Shown here piece after piece: positions 43,612-53,929 of a stretch of DNA of 64,000 nt (positions are counted from its first letter, which is position 1; the number at the start of each line of letters is the position of its first letter). Both the position numbers and the translations under genes were made by a program. Source of the stretch: Bacillus zhangzhouensis (GTDB taxonomy: Bacteria > Bacillota > Bacilli > Bacillales > Bacillaceae). A model generated the notes under the pieces. The model did no database searches and was not told the origin of the DNA. It worked only from the letters and a program-made list of their open reading frames with translations. The DNA lies in the NCBI GenBank assembly GCA_025809375.1, contig CP099514.1:2655528-2719527 (forward strand), written 5' to 3'.

Positions 43612-44484
43612 TCACGCGTTTCTCTTCGCTTCAATGGCTAAGAGCAGCGCACCAGTCATGCCAGCCTTGTCCTCAAGTCCAGGGGAGACAATGTATGTAT
43701 CAAGCGACGGCAGGTCCACATACTCATTGACATAAGCAGCTAACTTCTCTCGAATCAGTGGGAATAGCTGCTTTTGCTTCATGACGCCTCCGCCCATCAT
43801 GATGCGCTCTGGGCTTAAAATGAGCGAGTACTGCATAAGGGCCTGCGCCAAATAATCCGCTTCAAGTGCCCAAACCGCTTTCTCCTGCGTAAGCTCTTTG
43901 GCCGGTTTCCCCCACCTTTTTTCAATGGCTGGCCCAGCTGCCAGCCCTTCTAAGCAATTTCCATGTGCCGGGCAGACACCTGCAAACGGGTCTGATTCAT
44001 GCTGTCTCACAAGAATATGTCCCATCTCTGGATGTGAATGACCGTGCAGAAGCTCATTTTTCACAACAGCCCCCGCACCAATCCCTGTACCGACCGTTAT
44101 ATACAAACAGCTGTTCAGCCCTTTGGCAGCCCCTTTTGTTAATTCACCTAGTGCTGCGGCATTGACATCTGTTGTAAAGGAAACTGGAACACCTAATTGC
44201 TTCTCAAGCTCTGGTATGAACGGGTAATGCTTCCACTCTACTTTCGGTGTGTTCATGATATAACCGTATGAAGGATCGTCCTTTTGAACACAAATGGGTC
44301 CAAAGGAGCCAACTCCTAATGCTGCAATGTCATACTGCTCGAAAAATGGAATGAGCTTTTGTATTGTTTTATCCGGGTGCTCTGTCGGAATCGTCATTTC
44401 CTCTAAGATGTCTCCATGCTCATTACCGATTGCACAACAAAATTTTGTACCCCCAGCTTCAATTGCTCCATAATAGGCCATCAT
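43612..44484 (-). CDS. ROK-family fructokinase
   Basis: This 291-residue sugar kinase has phosphate motif YYGAIEAGGTKFCCAIG, the catalytic Asp in FTTDVNAAALGE, GTGIGAGAV, and the ROK zinc-binding cluster (HPEMGHILV with CPAHGNCLEG). It resembles the GmuE/YdhR fructokinase of B. subtilis, which lies elsewhere in that genome. I chose the ATG at 44484 after GGGGGGAG. It follows nhaK by 61 bp in the same direction. No transporter or sugar operon accompanies it, so its substrate source is open. Confidence 0.87.
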   Translation of the reverse strand: MMAYYGAIEAGGTKFCCAIGNEHGDILEEMTIPTEHPDKTIQKLIPFFEQYDIAALGVGSFGPICVQKDDPSYGYIMNTPKVEWKHYPFIPELEKQLGVPVSFTTDVNAAALGELTKGAAKGLNSCLYITVGTGIGAGAVVKNELLHGHSHPEMGHILVRQHESDPFAGVCPAHGNCLEGLAAGPAIEKRWGKPAKELTQEKAVWALEADYLAQALMQYSLILSPERIMMGGGVMKQKQLFPLIREKLAAYVNEYVDLPSLDTYIVSPGLEDKAGMTGALLLAIEAKRNA

Positions 44485-44545
44485 TGATCTCCCCCCTGCT
44501 CGTTCTCTTTCTTCATCATAAAACAAGGGAAAGAAGATGACAACC

Positions 44546-46561
44546 TCACGTATTGGTGAGCAGAACAGCTTCCATGTCATTGATATATTCCCTTAAATGA
44601 TGGGCAATATCACGATTGATCTCACCGTCTTCATATAAGGTTTGTATTTCATTTCGAATCGACTGAACAGCTTGGAAATTAAGCTCTTTTTTCTTCCGCT
44701 CAAATGAACGGTCTTTTTGCTGAAAGAAGCTTGAACCGTGTTCACAGCGGAAAATCACTTGGTTGTAAAAACCAATGACTTGGTTACACGTTTGCTGGTT
44801 TTCATCTGTCATATGCTGTTTGATCGAGTCTACCGCAGCTTCAGCCGTCTTCTTACGGATTTGTTTATACGAATCCTCTTTTTCTAAAATGCCGCTTGAA
44901 ATGTGCTGATTCGGCCGCCATAATTGCAGCCATTGAAGCAAACGGAGAAACTTCGCCTTTGAAAAACGAATTTTGAAGGAGTTTGAATACAGCATTTCAA
45001 GCTCATGGAATCTCTCTTGCAGCTCATAAGCTTCTTCCTTGTCAATTTTCTCTTCCTCAATTAATTGTTCAAGTTTCATCTGTTCTGCTTTGATGCCGTG
45101 CAGTCTGATTTTTCGTTCTTGTTTTCTCATCCCGAATTGGTATGGTTCACGCTGGATATTTCTCAGCTTCATTCGGTAATCATTGATGAGTGCAAGGGAT
45201 ACTTCCCTGTTGCCGTCATTCATACCTTCTTTTAACGTTTTAATGGCACTTCTCAGCAGCTTCCGTTTCGCATGCTGAATCTTTGTATCAAAGTCCACGT
45301 CGATCTGCTTGTCTTTTTTCTCAGATAAAAGAGGCAGTAACACACTGGCTAAAATAAGCGTACATAAAATCACGCCAGCTGCGAGGAAAATAATCAAGTG
45401 CCGCTCTGGAAATGGTGATCCGTCCGCGAGCGTAAATGGAATAGAGAAGGCACCGGCTAATGTCACAGCCCCGCGGACACCAGAGAATGTCATAAGCATC
45501 GAGGCGCGCAACTTCGGCTTTTTCACATTTTGTTTTTTTGTTGCACTCCATTTTCCTGCCCAGAACAGCCATACCCATAAGAACCGCAGCACCATAAGAC
45601 ATAGCGTAATAATTAAGATGTAGCTAATCACCTGTATGTTGTTAAAAGATTCATCTTGGAAAATGACTGTAGAAACATCGGGAATCTGCAATCCAAGTAA
45701 GACGAAAACAAGTCCGTTTAAAATAAATAAAATAATATTCCATGTGTTTGATGAAGCAATTTGCAGTTTGGCTAAATTCGCTTCCATTCGGTCTTGCTCA
45801 ATGGCATGTGTCACACCGCCAGCCACAACGGCTAAAATTCCAGACACCCCGATTTCTTCTGCTGCTAAATAAATGACAAATGGTGTAAGAATTTGCAGGA
45901 TGATATGCATTGTGACATCGTCCATTCCTAAACGGCGGAGAAAATAGCGAAAACGAATGATAAAAAAGGATAAAATAAATCCAGTCAATAAACCTCCTGC
46001 GGCAATCAGCACAAAGCTAAAGGATGCCTGAGCAATTGAAAAGGCTCCCGTCACTGTAGCGGCAATGGCAAATTTAAAGGCGACAAGTCCTGATGCATCG
46101 TTCATCAGCCCCTCGCCTTCCAGCAGTCTCATAATGCCCTTTGGCATATTCACACGGCTGGATAAAGCACTTACTGCCACCACATCTGTCGGTGATAAAA
46201 TCGCTGCAAGCGCAAATGCAGCTGGAAGCGGTATGCTTGGGATCATCCAATGAATGGTATATCCCGCTACGATCACAGTTGCAAACACTAACCCTAAGGC
46301 TAACAGAAGAATTGGTGCTCTTAATTTCCACAGTTCATCCCTTGGGGTACGCTTCCCATCATTAAATAACAGCGGCGCAATAAATAAAACGAAGAATAGT
46401 TCAGGATTTAAAGAGATATGTAAACCTGAAGGAAAAGCTGCCACCAATATACCTAATCCCACTTGAATTAACGGAACAGGAATAAAGGGGACAAAACGAT
46501 TGATAATATTAGATGCTGCAATGAGTGCTAGTAGTACAAGCACTCCCAAAAAAATCTCCAC
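44546..46561 (-). CDS. nhaK: Na+/H+ (K+/H+) antiporter NhaK, CPA1 family
   Basis: This 671-residue monovalent cation/proton antiporter has about 12 helices in the first 410 residues, with the CPA1 ion site region ([17 protein letters not shown], then [17 protein letters not shown]) and [18 protein letters not shown] long charged cytoplasmic C-terminal domain (about 250 residues, coiled-coil rich) follows. It starts at GTG, about ten bases after AGGAGGA. In B. subtilis nhaK is followed by cysI-cysJ; these are absent here and a ROK kinase lies on the other side. Confidence 0.9.
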   Translation of the reverse strand: MEIFLGVLVLLALIAASNIINRFVPFIPVPLIQVGLGILVAAFPSGLHISLNPELFFVLFIAPLLFNDGKRTPRDELWKLRAPILLLALGLVFATVIVAGYTIHWMIPSIPLPAAFALAAILSPTDVVAVSALSSRVNMPKGIMRLLEGEGLMNDASGLVAFKFAIAATVTGAFSIAQASFSFVLIAAGGLLTGFILSFFIIRFRYFLRRLGMDDVTMHIILQILTPFVIYLAAEEIGVSGILAVVAGGVTHAIEQDRMEANLAKLQIASSNTWNIILFILNGLVFVLLGLQIPDVSTVIFQDESFNNIQVISYILIITLCLMVLRFLWVWLFWAGKWSATKKQNVKKPKLRASMLMTFSGVRGAVTLAGAFSIPFTLADGSPFPERHLIIFLAAGVILCTLILASVLLPLLSEKKDKQIDVDFDTKIQHAKRKLLRSAIKTLKEGMNDGNREVSLALINDYRMKLRNIQREPYQFGMRKQERKIRLHGIKAEQMKLEQLIEEEKIDKEEAYELQERFHELEMLYSNSFKIRFSKAKFLRLLQWLQLWRPNQHISSGILEKEDSYKQIRKKTAEAAVDSIKQHMTDENQQTCNQVIGFYNQVIFRCEHGSSFFQQKDRSFERKKKELNFQAVQSIRNEIQTLYEDGEINRDIAHHLREYINDMEAVLLTNT

Positions 46562-46811
46562 TAGTACCTATTCCTCCTATGTATATTTTTCGTCAAGTTT
46601 TGCTTACATGCAAAGATGTGTTCATTTCATTCATCCATCCGTCCGATCAGAAGGGCTTCTTTAGTATTCCGAAACCAACACATAACAATCCATCTGGACA
46701 AAAAAAGCTGAATCTAGATATTCAGCCAGCTGACAACATTTTTATCATATGTTTTGTTCTATTTTACACGAAAACTCCATCATCTGCTGATATTCATCTC
46801 TGATGAAACAC
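46562..46811. other. non-coding gap upstream of nhaK
   Basis: About 250 bp between nhaK and the yvgT terminator. It should contain the nhaK promoter; I see no securely placed promoter, RNA element or gene. Confidence 0.5.
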
Positions 46812-46837
46812 AAAAAAAAGAGCGGAATCGCCCTTTT
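46812..46837 (-). terminator. terminator of yvgT
   Basis: On the minus strand a GGGCG / CGCTC-centred hairpin (one mismatch) is flanked by AAA and TTTTTTTT; it lies just after the yvgT stop codon. Confidence 0.75.
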
Positions 46838-46842
46838 TCGTT

Positions 46843-47454
46843 TTACCCTTTATTTAAAAAATAAGACCTGGCGGGAAGACGCCATTTGAATAAGTAAGAA
46901 CAAACCCTGCATACGACGAGGATGACAAACAGCAGATATAAAGCAAGCTCTCCTTGCGTTAAACCGAGTCCGACGAATAAACCGCCAAGGGCTGCCCATA
47001 CGGCGTAAATTTCTGCTTTTAGCACAAGCGGCTTTCGTCCTGCTAATAAATCACGCACAATTCCGCCCCCGCTTCCAGTCAAAATGGCTGCCACAATGAC
47101 TGCACTGAGCGGAAGTTCTCTTTGCACAGCAAATAATGCACCTTGAATCGCAAACGCGGCTAAACCGATCGCATCCGAGAAATTCCCCCATGTGCTCCAG
47201 TGCTTGAGCAAAAGCTTTGGAAAAAGAAACACAATCGTAATGGATACAAGGGCAATGGTAAACATTTTGCCCTGTGACCATAAAGCAGAAACCGGAAGAC
47301 CAATTAATAGATTCCGGATCGCTCCACCGCCAAAGGCTGTCACAATCCCTAAAATGTACACACCAAAAATATCGTACTCTTCCTCCATTGCCACAATCGC
47401 CCCACTAATAGCGAATGCGACAATGCCAATAATACTTAAGACTTCCCATGCCAT
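46843..47454 (-). CDS. yvgT: YvgT, TRIC-type cation channel / UPF0126 membrane protein
   Basis: This 203-residue protein has seven predicted helices in two repeated halves, with the paired glycine motifs FGGGAIRNLLIG and GSGGGIVRDLLAGRKP, typical of UPF0126 proteins, which are trimeric intracellular cation channels. In bacteria they are proposed to conduct K+ or other monovalent cations. It sits between nhaK and bdbC as in B. subtilis. It appears to form a single transcript with its own terminator. Confidence 0.88.
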   Translation of the reverse strand: MAWEVLSIIGIVAFAISGAIVAMEEEYDIFGVYILGIVTAFGGGAIRNLLIGLPVSALWSQGKMFTIALVSITIVFLFPKLLLKHWSTWGNFSDAIGLAAFAIQGALFAVQRELPLSAVIVAAILTGSGGGIVRDLLAGRKPLVLKAEIYAVWAALGGLFVGLGLTQGELALYLLFVILVVCRVCSYLFKWRLPARSYFLNKG

Positions 47455-47570
47455 TTTCCGCTTATCTCCTTACCATGATCTGATCATCTGATACTACTTC
47501 CCTTAATGTATATCTGACACAGGCGAAAAGCAATACAAATTTTCTTTAAATTTTATCTTTTTGCCAAAAT

Positions 47571-47600
47571 AAAAAATAGCCCGCTTTAGTAGCAGGCTAT
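47571..47600 (-). terminator. terminator of bdbDC
   Basis: ATAGCCCGC / GCAGGCTAT-type stem after the bdbC stop codon, with a T run on the minus strand (TTTTTTATTTT). Confidence 0.8.
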
Positions 47601-47605
47601 CTCCT

Positions 47606-48019
47606 TCAATCTTCTTTTGCATTTAACAGCAGCATACTAATGATGATGAGAATAAATGCAATAAGGGCTAGTAGTGGAATGGTGATAAAACCAAACCAGT
47701 TCACATATTCAGCAGAACAAGGAATACCGCTCAAGCAAGGGCGAATCGATGCAAAACCTGGAATCTTTTGTTCCATATAATGATAGATAGAAAAACAAGC
47801 GCCAATCACAGCCAAAGGCAGAACGTAATATTTTACTTTCACATCGCCTCTGAATGTAGCAATTCCAAGTAAAAGCACGAGCGGATACATGAAAATGCGC
47901 TGAAACCAGCACATATCGCATGGGATAAACTTCTTTACTTCACTTAAATACAGGCTGCTCATCGTCGCAACAATAGAGACGATCCAAGCACTGTATAAGT
48001 AAACAAGCTTATTCCTCAT
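47606..48019 (-). CDS. bdbC: thiol-disulfide oxidoreductase BdbC (DsbB-like)
   Basis: This 137-residue, four-helix membrane protein reoxidises BdbD using quinone. It has the two cysteine pairs of DsbB: Cys34-X2-Cys37 (FIPCDMCWFQR) and Cys95-X5-Cys101 (RPCLSGIPC). In B. subtilis BdbC-BdbD is needed for competence pseudopilin disulfides and for secreted disulfide proteins. The ATG overlaps the bdbD stop codon (ATGA), so the two are translationally coupled. Confidence 0.93.
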   Translation of the reverse strand: MRNKLVYLYSAWIVSIVATMSSLYLSEVKKFIPCDMCWFQRIFMYPLVLLLGIATFRGDVKVKYYVLPLAVIGACFSIYHYMEQKIPGFASIRPCLSGIPCSAEYVNWFGFITIPLLALIAFILIIISMLLLNAKED

Positions 48020-48702
48020 GATTTTTTTCCTTTGAGCTCTTGATTAATTAATTCTTTGATTTCATCATAGTCATAAAAGTTTTGGACTTGTTTATCGTTA
48101 ATGAAAAGAGTTGGTGTTGCATTCACTTTATATTGGTTCACAAGCTGATCGTCTGTGTTCAGCTGCGACTGATATGTTTTCTTTGATAGGTTATCTTTTA
48201 GCTTGTCCGTATCTATTTTTGTTGTCTTTTTCGCTAGCTCCGTCAGCTTAGCAGGCGTGACCCATTCTGCTTCACTATCTGGCTGTGCTTGATAGATAGC
48301 CTCATGAAATGCCCAAAAGTTTTTCGGGTCTTCTTTCCACACTTCTTCAGAAGCTAGTGCAGCTAACACTGCGCCATCTCCATGAACAGGAAGTGGTAAG
48401 TTAATAAACGAAAATGATACATCGCCTTTATCTATGTAGTCCGCTTTCAGCTTTGGGAAAATGTCTGTTTCAAATGATTTACATGATGGACATTTATAAT
48501 CCCCAAACTCGACAATTTGCACGGCTGCGCTTTTATCTCCCATGACAGGCTGTCCTTTAATAGAAGGTTTACTGTCAACCGTTTGTGCTTCTTTGCTGTT
48601 GTTGTTCCCAATGACGACGAATAATCCGATGAGAAGAGCTGCGATAATGGTTAAAATGACAGCAAATTTAATGGATGAAGATTGATTATTTTTTTTACTC
48701 AC
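48016..48702 (-). CDS. bdbD: thiol-disulfide oxidoreductase BdbD (DsbA-like)
   Basis: This 228-residue membrane-anchored thioredoxin-fold protein has one N-terminal helix (about residues 12-31) and an extracellular DsbA-type domain with active site CPSC in FGDYKCPSCKSF and the cis-Pro region ATPTLFIN. It catalyses disulfide formation in exported proteins and is reoxidised by BdbC. It starts at GTG after AAGGTAGG. It is the first gene of the pair. Confidence 0.93.
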   Translation of the reverse strand: MSKKNNQSSSIKFAVILTIIAALLIGLFVVIGNNNSKEAQTVDSKPSIKGQPVMGDKSAAVQIVEFGDYKCPSCKSFETDIFPKLKADYIDKGDVSFSFINLPLPVHGDGAVLAALASEEVWKEDPKNFWAFHEAIYQAQPDSEAEWVTPAKLTELAKKTTKIDTDKLKDNLSKKTYQSQLNTDDQLVNQYKVNATPTLFINDKQVQNFYDYDEIKELINQELKGKKS

Positions 48703-48740
48703 ATAAGCACCTACCTTATCTTTTTCATTCCTTTAAAAGA

Positions 48741-48774
48741 AAAAGGATAATAGCTTAAAATAATGCCATTATCC
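48741..48774 (-). terminator. terminator of cadA
   Basis: GGATAAT / ATTATCC arms around a 16-nt loop; on the minus strand a run TTTTTCTTTT follows. It lies after the cadA stop codon. Confidence 0.68.
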
Positions 48775-48843
48775 AACTTCTTCTATTTTAACAAGAGGGA
48801 ACTCGTTATGAAAGATGGTATTCATGAATTTTTCCTTACAATT

Positions 48844-50943
48844 TTATTTCATTACCCTCATGGCATTTAAAACAGCGAGTACAGTCACACCGACATCCGA
48901 GAAGACGGCTTCCCACATGGTCGCAATACCAATTGCACCGAGTAATAGGAAAACACCTTTAACCCCAAGAGCAAATGCAATATTCTGCCATACAATTTTT
49001 CTTGTTCGTTTAGCGACAGCGATGGCTTCTGAAACTTTTGACGGCTGGTCTGTCATAATGACGATATCAGCCGCTTCTATAGCTGCGTCTGAACCAAGTC
49101 CGCCCATCGCAATTCCTATGTCTGCTCTTGCTAATACGGGTGTATCATTCATGCCATCCCCAACAAATAATAATTTTTCTTGAGGCGCTTTTTTCTGATC
49201 AATTTCTTCTAATTTCGTTACTTTATCCTGCGGTAATAATTCTGCATGCACTTCATCAATGCCAATTTGCTTGGCGACCGCTGTTCCGACTTGCTTGGCA
49301 TCACCAGTCAACATGACTGTTTGAATGCCAGATGCTTTTAGGGCAGAGACGGCTTCCATTGCATCATCCTTCAATTCATCTGCAATCAAAATCGATCCGG
49401 AAAACTCACCGTTAATGGCCATGTATACAACCGTTCCGCTTCGTTTTTCTTTTTCATACGATATGCCTTCTCGTTCCATCAAGCGATGATTTCCCGCTAA
49501 GATCTGGGAACCACTGATGGTCGCTTTAATTCCATGACCCGCAATATCCTCATATGCTTCGATCTGGCTTTCATCAAGGGGCAAACCATATGCCGCTTTA
49601 ATCGATTCAGCAATCGGATGTGAGGAATGGGCTTCTGCTAAAGCTGCAAAAGAAAGCAGCTCCTCTTCTGACCACTTTTCGCTAGTTGTCACGATATTGG
49701 TCACCGTAAAGTTTCCTTTTGTAAGTGTGCCCGTCTTATCAAATACAGCATAGCTCACAGAGTTGAGTGCTTCTAAATAGTTACTGCCCTTTACAAGGAT
49801 GCCTCGTTTAGAAGCTGCCCCAATTCCCCCAAAGAATCCTAATGGGATGGACACGACAAGCGCACAAGGACAAGAAATAACTAGGAAAACGAGTGCCCGG
49901 TAAACCCAGTCAGACAATTGTGCTGATGGAATGAGAAGCGGCGGCACAAAAGCAAGCAGCAATGCTAATACAACGACAGCCGGTGTGTAGTATTTTGCAA
50001 ACTTTGTGATAAAGTTTTCTGTCTGTGCTTTTCGGCTGCTCGCATTCTCAACCAAATCTAAAATTTTCGTCACTGCCGATTCGCTTAGCCCTTTTTGCAC
50101 TTCAATGTCAAGAATACCGTTTTGATTCACAAATCCTGCAAGAACTTCTTTCCCTGCTTCTACATCACGCGGCACAGACTCACCTGTTAACGCGGAGGTA
50201 TCCACGAGTGAAAAGCCTTCAATGACGAGGCCATCAAGTGGAATTTTCTCACCCGGTTTTACGACAATACGATCGCCTACTTTTACTTCTTCCGGCTTCA
50301 CTTTTTTCGTTTCATTTCCTGCTTTAAGATTCGCATATTCAGGGCGAATATTCATTAATTCACTAATTGACCGTCTTGAACGGTTCACTGCTGCCCCTTG
50401 GAACAGTTCTCCAATTTGGTAAAACAGCATCACTGCCAGTGCCTCTGGATATTGCTGAATCACAAAAGCGCCAGCTGTTGCAATGGTCATTAAGAAGTTC
50501 TCATCAAATACTTGGCCACGCACGATATTTTTCAGCGCTTTAAACACCACATCACCGCCGACTAATAAATAAGCTGCAAAAAATGTGATGAATTTCAGTA
50601 AGCCATCTTCTGGGATAAAATAAGCTGCTGTTCCAATGACTGCGCCGCCAATTAATTTGAGCACAATCGCTTTTAGATTCTTTGTTCCATGATCATGGTC
50701 ATGGTGATGACCTTCTTCTTTTGGTGATACACTCACATGAGGTTCGATGGACTGAACCGTTTTTTCAATACGTTTTGACATCGTTTCTTGCTTATCTGCA
50801 TGAGTAACAGTCAATGTCCCTGTCGCAAAATTAACGGAACAAGCTTCAACGCCATCCATTTTGCTGACACCTGTTTCAATTTTACGTGCACAGTTTCCGC
50901 AATCAAGACCGTTTAATACGTATTCATCCTTCATTTTTTTCAT
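48844..50943 (-). CDS. cadA: Zn/Cd/Co-exporting P1B-type ATPase CadA
   Basis: This 699-residue heavy-metal pump exports Zn2+, Cd2+ and possibly Co2+. It has one N-terminal HMA domain (GLDCGNCARKIE), a His-rich linker (HHHDHDHG), the membrane CPC motif (SCPCALV), phosphorylation site DKTGTLT, the HP of SSHPIAESI, and the GDGMND hinge. The order of helices and single HMA match B. subtilis CadA (YvgW). The ATG follows AAAGGTGAG. A CzrA/CadC-type palindrome lies about 75 bp upstream. Confidence 0.93.
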   Translation of the reverse strand: MKKMKDEYVLNGLDCGNCARKIETGVSKMDGVEACSVNFATGTLTVTHADKQETMSKRIEKTVQSIEPHVSVSPKEEGHHHDHDHGTKNLKAIVLKLIGGAVIGTAAYFIPEDGLLKFITFFAAYLLVGGDVVFKALKNIVRGQVFDENFLMTIATAGAFVIQQYPEALAVMLFYQIGELFQGAAVNRSRRSISELMNIRPEYANLKAGNETKKVKPEEVKVGDRIVVKPGEKIPLDGLVIEGFSLVDTSALTGESVPRDVEAGKEVLAGFVNQNGILDIEVQKGLSESAVTKILDLVENASSRKAQTENFITKFAKYYTPAVVVLALLLAFVPPLLIPSAQLSDWVYRALVFLVISCPCALVVSIPLGFFGGIGAASKRGILVKGSNYLEALNSVSYAVFDKTGTLTKGNFTVTNIVTTSEKWSEEELLSFAALAEAHSSHPIAESIKAAYGLPLDESQIEAYEDIAGHGIKATISGSQILAGNHRLMEREGISYEKEKRSGTVVYMAINGEFSGSILIADELKDDAMEAVSALKASGIQTVMLTGDAKQVGTAVAKQIGIDEVHAELLPQDKVTKLEEIDQKKAPQEKLLFVGDGMNDTPVLARADIGIAMGGLGSDAAIEAADIVIMTDQPSKVSEAIAVAKRTRKIVWQNIAFALGVKGVFLLLGAIGIATMWEAVFSDVGVTVLAVLNAMRVMK

Positions 50944-51014
50944 GTTCTCACCTTTTTTCTATATGATAAGTAACGTTCCCTGGATCGAATAAACCTATTA
51001 CAAATCAAAAACTT

Positions 51015-51040
51015 TATATATGAGCATATATTCATATATT
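51015..51040 (-). promoter_or_regulatory. CzrA-type (ArsR/SmtB) operator of cadA
   Basis: TATATGAGCATATATTCATATA (in two arms TATATGA / TCATATA, 8 bp apart) matches the 12-2-12 operator type of metal-sensing ArsR-family repressors such as CzrA. It lies between cadA and the Mn transporter, upstream of cadA. Binding is inferred from the known CzrA control of B. subtilis cadA. Confidence 0.75.
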
Positions 51041-51201
51041 GAATTACCTTTATTATATGAGGAGTTCTTGTCTTCTGTCAATCATTTATGAAGAAATCAT
51101 TGGTTTTTTGTGTCCAATTCTGTCATACGGATTTTTAATAACCCAAGCTCAGGTCCCGCGCTCCCCGCATAACATAAAAACAATCGTTTGCAGTTTTTCT
51201 C

Positions 51202-51255
51202 TTTACAAAAGATGGACAGACGCTTAAAATAAAATAAAAGTTTCCTTAAGGAAAC
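51202..51255 (+). promoter_or_regulatory. promoter and MntR operator of the Mn-type ABC operon
   Basis: TTTACA (51202-51207) and TAAAAT (51225-51230) are 17 bp apart. Directly downstream, GTTTCCTTAAGGAAAC (51240-51255) is a perfect 16-bp palindrome that agrees with the known Bacillus MntR site (TTTGCCTTAAGGAAAC-like). It overlaps the expected transcription start, so Mn2+-MntR should repress the operon. Confidence 0.82.
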
Positions 51256-51355
51256 AAATTAGGATTAGAGAATCATTTCATCCTTTAGTCAAAATTATTT
51301 AATGTATGCATATATCTTTAGGAAGTGCAATGATGATTGAAAGGGGCCGCAAAAG

Positions 51356-52099
51356 ATGACAAATGCTTTAACAATCGACCGTCTTCATGTCTCATATCAC
51401 GGACAGGATGCATTAGAGAACGTCTCTCTTTCCGTACAGGAAGGGACAATGACAGGAATCATCGGTCCAAATGGTGCTGGTAAATCGACGTTACTCAAGG
51501 CATGTTTGGATTTAATTGAAAAAGACAAAGGGGATATTCGTTTTTTTGAACAACCCTTTCAACAAGTCAGAAAACAGATCGCCTATGTACCGCAGAGAAA
51601 TGATGTAGATTGGACGTTTCCAATTCATGTGCTGGATACCGTACTACTTGGAACATATCCGAAGCTTGGACTAATGAAACGTCCAAAAAAAGAAGACCGG
51701 ACATATGCGTACCACTGTTTAGAAAAGGTTGGGATGCAGGATTTTGCCAAAAGACAAATCGGTGAGTTATCCGGCGGACAGCAGCAGCGTGTCTTCCTTG
51801 CAAGGGCACTTGCTCAAAACGCACAGCTCCTCTGCTTGGATGAACCATTTGTCGGGATTGATATGGCAAGTGAAGAAACGATGGTTCGTATTTTGAAGGA
51901 ATTAAGAGATGAAGGGAAAACGATTTTGGTTGTCCATCATGATTTGAGTAAGGCAGATGATTATTTCAGCCATCTTGTTCTGTTAAATAAAAAACTCATC
52001 AAAGCAGGGCCTTTAGACGACATCCTTCGCCCAGAGATCATGCTGGAAGCATATGAAACACAGCTGCCATTCTTAAAATCAGCAGGAGGAGACGTGTAA
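51356..52099 (+). CDS. Mn/Zn-type ABC transporter ATPase
   Basis: This 247-residue ATPase of the manganese/zinc/iron importer family has Walker A GPNGAGKST, signature LSGGQQQR and Walker B LLCLDEPF, with FVGIDMASEETM after it, typical of the MntB/PsaB/SitB group. It is the first of three genes, 100 bp after an MntR-type palindrome, so manganese is the likely substrate. The order ATPase-permease-lipoprotein differs from the B. subtilis mntABCD order, so this is a separate system rather than a simple orthologue. Confidence 0.87.
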   Translation: MTNALTIDRLHVSYHGQDALENVSLSVQEGTMTGIIGPNGAGKSTLLKACLDLIEKDKGDIRFFEQPFQQVRKQIAYVPQRNDVDWTFPIHVLDTVLLGTYPKLGLMKRPKKEDRTYAYHCLEKVGMQDFAKRQIGELSGGQQQRVFLARALAQNAQLLCLDEPFVGIDMASEETMVRILKELRDEGKTILVVHHDLSKADDYFSHLVLLNKKLIKAGPLDDILRPEIMLEAYETQLPFLKSAGGDV

Positions 52100-52971
52100 T
52101 GGAATTTTTAACCGGACTCTTTGAATATGTTTTTTTACAAAAAGCGCTATTTACCTCCGTCATGGTAGGCATCATTTGCGGCGTTATCGGCTGCTTTATC
52201 ATTTTACGCGGCATGGCCCTGATGGGAGACGCCATTTCACACGCCGTACTGCCAGGTGTCGCCATCTCTTATATGCTTGGAATTAACTTTTTCTTCGGGG
52301 CCGTTTTAACTGGGGTGTTAACAGCGATTGGGATCGGTTACGTGAGTCAAAACAGCCGAATAAAAAATGATTCTGCCATCGGTATTGTCTTTACAGCCTT
52401 TTTCTCAATCGGGATTATTTTGATCACATTTTTGAAAAGTTCAAGTGATCTATATCATATTCTATTTGGAAACGTTCTAGCTGTTCGATCATCTGATATG
52501 TGGATGACACTTGGAATCGGCATTTTTATTTTGCTAGCCGTCATCGTTTTTTATAAGGAACTACTCATTAGTTCATTTGATCCGGTGATTTCTTCAGTTT
52601 ACGGTTTGCCGAATCGTATGATTCATTATTTTCTCATGACCTTATTGACCCTTGTAACAGTTGCATCACTGCAAACCGTTGGGATAATTCTTGTCGTTGC
52701 CATGCTGATCACACCGGCAGCCACCGCTTATCTCTTGACAGATCGGCTCTGGATCATGATTTATTTATCTGCTTTTTTCGGTGCTATTTCTGCTGTCACA
52801 GGTCTAGGACTTAGCTTTACGTTTAACTTGTCGTCTGGTGCTTCCATCGTGCTGGTCGCGACCATTTTATTCGGCAGTGCCTTTGTCTTTTCACCAAAAC
52901 AAGGAATTCTATGGAGATCATTAAAATCCAAACGAAAACGAACACAGTTAAAAAAAGAAGCGTCTATGTAA
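52099..52971 (+). CDS. Mn/Zn-type ABC transporter permease
   Basis: This 290-residue integral membrane subunit of the ABC-3 family (MntC/PsaC/ZnuB type) has about eight helices and the conserved segments [23 protein letters not shown] and [19 protein letters not shown], which form the metal path. The ATG overlaps the ATPase stop codon. A single permease gene implies a homodimeric channel, unlike the two permeases of B. subtilis MntCD. The basic C-terminus ([13 protein letters not shown]) is cytoplasmic. Confidence 0.9.
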   Translation: MEFLTGLFEYVFLQKALFTSVMVGIICGVIGCFIILRGMALMGDAISHAVLPGVAISYMLGINFFFGAVLTGVLTAIGIGYVSQNSRIKNDSAIGIVFTAFFSIGIILITFLKSSSDLYHILFGNVLAVRSSDMWMTLGIGIFILLAVIVFYKELLISSFDPVISSVYGLPNRMIHYFLMTLLTLVTVASLQTVGIILVVAMLITPAATAYLLTDRLWIMIYLSAFFGAISAVTGLGLSFTFNLSSGASIVLVATILFGSAFVFSPKQGILWRSLKSKRKRTQLKKEASM

Positions 52972-52984
52972 AAGGAGGACATAT

Positions 52985-53929
52985 ATGAAGAAGGTATTTG
53001 CAATCCGTTTGACCGCAGTATTCATTGCCCTTATGATCATCGCAGGCTGTTCGACCCAGCAAAGTAATTTCGGTAAAGATGACGGCACATTAAAAGTTGT
53101 CACAACCTACTCCATTCTTTATGACATTGTGAAGGAAGTAGGCGGGCAGCATGTCTCTATTCACAGCATTGTTCCCATTGGTACAGACCCACACGAATTT
53201 GACCCACTGCCAAAGGATGTTCAGTATACGACGGATGCAGACCTTGTTCTATATAATGGCTTGAACCTTGAAACAGGGAATGGCTGGTTTCAAAAACTGC
53301 TTGAATCGAGCGGCAAGGACGGGGATGATGCACCTGTAGCCGAACTGAGTAAAGGGGTCAAAGTGAAGCATTTGTCTTCAAAAGGGCTCGAAAGCCAGCA
53401 GGACCCTCATGCATGGCTGAATGTTGAGAATGGGATCATTTATGCTCAAAATGCCCGGGATGCGCTCATTCAAGCGGACCCTGAGCATAAAGAGGATTAC
53501 GAAAAAAATGCAGAAGCCTATATCAAAAAACTTCAAACGCTTCACGATGAGGCAAAACACAAGTTTGATCAGCTGCCAAAAGACAAAAAGCTCCTTGTCA
53601 CAAGTGAAGGAGCATTCAAGTATTTTGCAGAGGCGTATGGACTGAAAGCCGGCTACATTTGGGAGATCAACACAGAAAGTGAAGGAACACCTGGACAAAT
53701 GAAGCGTATCATTCATTTTGTCAAAGATCATCAAGTTCCTGCTCTCTTTCTTGAAACCAGTGTTGATAAACGCAGCCTTGAAAGCCTTTCTGAGGAAACC
53801 GGGGTTCCAATCAAAGGAAAAGTCTTCACTGACTCTATTGGAAAAAAAGGTCAAGATGGAGACAGTTACTATAAGATGATGAAATGGAATATTGACACCA
53901 TTTACAAAGGACTGTCTTCAGATTGTTAA
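52985..53929 (+). CDS. Mn/Zn-binding lipoprotein
   Basis: This 314-residue TroA/PsaA-family metal-binding lipoprotein has lipobox IIAGCST and the metal ligands His in GTDPHEFDP, His in DPHAWLNV, Glu in [11 protein letters not shown] and Asp in FTDSIG. It follows the permease by 13 bp with an AAAGGAGG site. The last codons and stop are encoded by a palindromic repeat element that also forms the terminator, so the natural C-terminus (GLSSDC) may have been changed by that insertion. Confidence 0.9.
   Translation: MKKVFAIRLTAVFIALMIIAGCSTQQSNFGKDDGTLKVVTTYSILYDIVKEVGGQHVSIHSIVPIGTDPHEFDPLPKDVQYTTDADLVLYNGLNLETGNGWFQKLLESSGKDGDDAPVAELSKGVKVKHLSSKGLESQQDPHAWLNVENGIIYAQNARDALIQADPEHKEDYEKNAEAYIKKLQTLHDEAKHKFDQLPKDKKLLVTSEGAFKYFAEAYGLKAGYIWEINTESEGTPGQMKRIIHFVKDHQVPALFLETSVDKRSLESLSEETGVPIKGKVFTDSIGKKGQDGDSYYKMMKWNIDTIYKGLSSDC

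Noticed and set aside
44965..46331. Several frames on both strands within nhaK
   Set aside because: nhaK is a complete, conserved membrane transporter; the other frames have no supporting start sites or recognised motifs.
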